Source of the DNA: Rhizophagus irregularis
Lineage: Eukaryota; Glomeromycota; Glomeromycetes; Glomerales; Glomeraceae
Direction: 5' to 3'
Length of the DNA stretch: 64,000 nt
Assembly (NCBI RefSeq): GCF_026210795.1
Contig: NC_089454.1
Span: 1,736,001 to 1,800,000, forward strand
Part shown: positions 60,944 through 64,000 of the stretch, one piece after another
Layout of the letters: every line of letters begins with the position of its first letter
Numbering within the stretch: position 1 is the stretch's first letter
Made by a program: the position numbers and the translations under genes
The notes under the pieces: generated by a model
What the model saw: only the letters and a program-made list of their open reading frames with translations
What the model was told of the DNA's origin: nothing
Databases searched by the model: none

Positions 60944-61859
60944 TTTGAACAATACTAATACAACTCACATTTGAGTTTACCTAAAGTTTATATTAAAAAT
61001 TTTTCAAAAATTGCAAGATACTGTATATTGTGGACTATAGTACCCTCCTATATATAATATTCCTCTTGAAAAATTTTATAGAATTGTATAATATCCAGGG
61101 GATATTTTACATTTATCTTGTGATCCAGTGATCAGATTTAAGCCATCTTTTTTTTTGTTTGATAACTCTCATTGAATTCTTCAAAATAAAAAAAAAATCA
61201 CTTAAATTGAACTAGTAGATTGTGAAATATTCACAAAAAACAGAATTTTTAAAATACCTGTGATACTGTAGCCCGTGATATATGGTATTTTTAAAATTTC
61301 ATTATACTATATATCTTATTTTTAATATAACTAGTGATTCAATTTTAATAAAATTTATATTATTAAATTTATCTTAATAAAAGGATTCTATTGGCAGTAA
61401 AATCACATTTTAAAATATATTTTTAAAGTTTATTTGTAAGTTGTATTAGTATTATTTGGAATTCTATTATAATAGGATTCTGCTTACTTATAAGATAAGT
61501 TACTAGAAATTTAAAGTAAAATTTATAATTCAGAATTTTTAAAGATTCTACTATATATAGATAAATTACACTTAAAAAGGAAATACTGATTACATTAAGT
61601 TATTATAATTTTTTTTTTTAGATCAATTAACCAATAGGATCATTAGTAAAATTACTAGTAAATTTGAAATTTTTCTAAAAATCTCTATTAGAAGTAAGCA
61701 GGATTCTAAAGTAATTTAATTTAATAATTTATATAATTTATTTAATGATATTACCTCATTCAAATTTTATTGGCTAATTAATGTGCTGATTATTTTTAAA
61801 CGTATTTAGATAAACTTTTTTTTCTTTAAATCTCTTCGCTCTTTTATATAGCATTTAAG
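60944..61859. other. AT-rich gene-free region
   Basis: No coding or repeat structure recognised. Confidence 0.5.
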
Positions 61860-62580
61860 GTACATTTTCTTTTTTTTTTATTTTGCTTCTTGCATTTTGT
61901 TTCTTACTAACTTTATTTTATTTTTTTAGATCCTTATTTTACAATTATTAAAGTATATATATTCAGAATTACATAATTGTTTTTTCTTATTTTTTATTTT
62001 ATATTTTATTTTTTATATTTTAATGATTTTATATTTTATTTTTTTTAGATTTTTCAGTTTTTCTTTATAACTATTAAGGTATATTTTTTATTTTTTTATT
62101 TTTATTTATTTTTATATATAATTTTTATTTTCTACTAACTTTATTTCTTCTTTTATTTTATAGGGTTGGTTTTATTTAATTTTCTGTTTATCATATTTTT
62201 ATTCTTTTCCCATTTTTGTTTTCTTTTTATCTCTTTATTTCTTTTGCTTTTTTTATTTTTCTCTTTCTTTATTTTTTCTATTGCTTTTTATTTTTTCTTT
62301 GTTTCTTTCACTTTTTTGTTCTTATTTTGTTTCTTTTGTTCCTTTACACTACCTTTCATTTCTTTTATTTTTTTACACTACCTTTCATTATTTTTATTTT
62401 TTTCTATTTCCATTTTATTATTTTTGTTCCTTTATACTATTCTTTATTATTTTCATTTTTTTTCCATTTCCACTTCATCTTTTTCATTTTTTTATATTAT
62501 TTTTATTTCTTTTATTTTTTTATTTTTCTTTTGCTCCATTTTATCTTTCTTTTATTCTTTTTTTTTCATTTCTTTCAACT
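61860..62580. repeat. Long polypyrimidine low-complexity tract
   Basis: For about 700 bases the plus strand is almost only T with some C and A, densest at 62160-62580. A unit like TTTTTACACTACCTTTCATT repeats about 62345 and 62375. Three overlapping plus-strand frames in this tract (Phe/Ser/Leu only) are composition artefacts, not genes. Confidence 0.8.
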
Positions 62581-62903
62581 AGTCGAAATAAGAAATTTTG
62601 GACATGTAACTTTCGGCTAAGTTTCGGAATAAATTTCAGCCAAAATTCGTCTGAATTTAATTTCGGCTTAATTTCAACTTACATGATTTCCAAAGTTCTT
62701 TTCTGAAGTTCTTCTGAAGTTCTTCTGATATTCTGATTTTCCGAAGTTCCGATCATTATATAAAACTCAGTTTCTGAAATTTATTATGAACAAGTGACAC
62801 TTATGTAAAACTCAAAAAAAAAGAATTTATGTAAAATCCAATAAAAAGCAACAACTTCCGTCAAATTTCGACTAACAAAAATGAAGATTTATTATTATTA
62901 TTT

Positions 62904-64000
62904 TTAACGAATGTTAAATTTTCTATTAACAGGATTTACGACCAAATATTCTCTCGCATTTTTCCTATCCGAAATTTTATATTTTATTGGCACAAATCTA
63001 CTGAGAATATTATGCACTGGAATTATGCAATCTCGACCTTCTGGGTAAAATTCAGTACCCTAAAGTTCGACATTGCAAATTTCATCGTCTTCAATACTGA
63101 AATAATAACGAGAATTCGCTGGTTGATACCATCGAATGAATGCCAAATTATGTTCCAATTCTCCATCCGGTAAGTCAACCTTGTGGGAAAAAAAAATTGA
63201 ACTTGTCCAGGATAACAATCGACACTACCGTCTTGTGTTATAAATTTGGCTAAAACATACGAGTTCCTTACGTGTCGAGCTGACATATTTGATCCAAATG
63301 TCTCTGAACCGATTCTACATCTACCGAACTGTTTCATTTTGACGGAAATAATCCTTGAATTCTCGTGGCCTTCTCCAAATGGCTTTCGAAACTCAAGTGT
63401 TTCATAAGTCACCAAATAGTATTCGACCAGTAAATCAAGCATTGAATTTGACATAACTACATTTTCAGAGGCAGAACCCAACATTTCACCTGGAAACGAC
63501 TCGCTTCCAGTGACTATTGATTGTTGAATATTCTGCGAATTCAACTAAAATCGTTCCATTTCATCAGCTGAAAATTCGTCAGCCTCTGCCAAGGATCCAA
63601 CAAAAGCTCGGTTATTGAGAAGTTCTAGTCATTTTACATTTTCTCCAGAATTTACAATACTATCAATGTGGATATTAGCCATCATTTGTCGCATAATTTC
63701 TGGTTCTATTTTCCTATGGCTGTTTGGTAAGGTGCCTAAAATTTAAAATTACAATTATGCATAAATTAAGAATAAGAATATTAAACCTAAATAAATAGTT
63801 ATAGTTTACCTAATACACCGTTCATGCATTCGAAGAAGAAACACCAGAATGCGTATAAAGGTCTAAAATCATACATACATTCACTCAAATGAAGTGAAAG
63901 ATGGAGATTAAGAGTAATTTTATCTCATTCATAATGTTCTTCAATCAACTTCACAATTTCAATCAATCTCTCATGCAATTCTCTCACAGCATCAAGTTCT
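62904..64000 (-). pseudogene. CACTA (Tnp2-like) transposase C-terminal part, broken, cut by window edge
   Basis: Reading the minus strand from 64000: LHERLIEIVKLIEEHYE, a TGA, then KITLNLHLSLHLSECMYDF, RPLYAFWCFFFECMNGVLG, an intron, and TLPNSHRKIEPEIMRQMM. This is the HL.LHL.EC....P.YAFWC..FE..NG.LG block of Tnp2/DUF4218-type CACTA transposases. After more stops (about 63629, 63550) come KQFGRCRIGSETFGSNMSAR and SYVLAKFITQDGSVDCYPGQ, then a frame break near 63190 and LEHNLAFIRWYQPANSRYYF. A TAG replaces the Trp expected in VELWGTEFYP, then RDCIIPVHNILSRFV and a terminal stop at 62904. At least four stops and one frameshift mean it is dead. The catalytic part lies beyond the window. Confidence 0.75.

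Noticed and set aside
62166-62706. Three overlapping plus-strand frames of 134-141 codons
   Set aside because: They are made of Phe, Ser, Leu and Ile from a T-rich tract, start at no good context, and overlap in all frames; composition explains them.
1-64000. tRNA, rRNA genes and CRISPR arrays
   Set aside because: I looked for tRNA B-box-like GGTTCRANNCC words, rRNA cores and regular spaced repeats and found none that held up; the only regular repeat is the two-copy 52-bp duplication.

Overview
Organism: this is nuclear DNA of a filamentous, early-diverging fungus. It is strongly AT-rich, genes carry many short GT-AG introns (often 60-150 bases), and neighbouring genes lie on either strand with no operon logic. 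The gene set (Sec2-type Rab exchange factor, SWIRM-MPN deubiquitinase, Pbi2-like inhibitor, Pex22, Arb1, Erg25, haspin, Ted1/Cdc1-type phosphoesterase) is fungal. The extreme AT content, intact methylcrotonyl-CoA carboxylase, SMU1 and SWIRM-JAMM genes, and the hAT, CACTA/Tnp2-like and TnpB/Fanzor remnants fit Glomeromycotina (Rhizophagus-like). That placement is inference; no rRNA or marker gene is present. Layout: 1-10.3 kb holds a partial Sec2-like gene, a MYSM1-like deubiquitinase, a tiny I9 proteinase inhibitor and the MCC beta subunit, all on the minus strand. 10.5-24.7 kb holds SMU1 (+), cystinosin (-), a CFEM-like GPI-anchored protein (-) and the ABC-F ATPase ARB1/ABCF2 (+), separated by gene-poor DNA with a MITE-like inverted repeat and a 52-bp duplication. 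24.7-27.1 kb is gene-free and contains a pogo-like MITE beside a decayed TnpB/Fanzor gene. 27.1-53.9 kb is the gene-dense core: Serinc, CWF19L1, SF3A2, PEX22, a 1057-residue PPR protein, lipoate ligase, RPL8 (uL2), a small membrane protein, ERG25, a Ted1/Cdc1 phosphoesterase, a DUF4112 protein, haspin and an STK11IP-like leucine-rich-repeat protein. 53.9-64 kb is transposon territory: a 3.7-kb hAT element with both ends and a frameshifted transposase, a CACTA-type foldback element, a long polypyrimidine tract and a broken Tnp2-like transposase running off the end. How the genes relate: there is no pathway cluster. Housekeeping themes recur: splicing (SMU1, SF3A2, CWF19L1), mitochondrial metabolism (MCC beta, lipoate ligase, PPR protein), membrane and secretory functions (Sec2, Serinc, cystinosin, Ted1, ERG25, PEX22), translation (RPL8, ARB1) and chromatin (MYSM1-like, haspin). 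A repeated architectural feature is head-to-head gene pairs separated by only about 170-300 bases (MCC beta/SMU1, Serinc/CWF19L1, SF3A2/PEX22, Ted1/DUF4112, haspin/LRR), which suggests shared bidirectional promoters. Exon boundaries were read by eye from splice consensus and protein-family similarity, so single-base errors are possible. I see no convincing undescribed enzymatic system; the most interesting material is the set of mobile-element remnants, above all the TnpB/Fanzor fossil.
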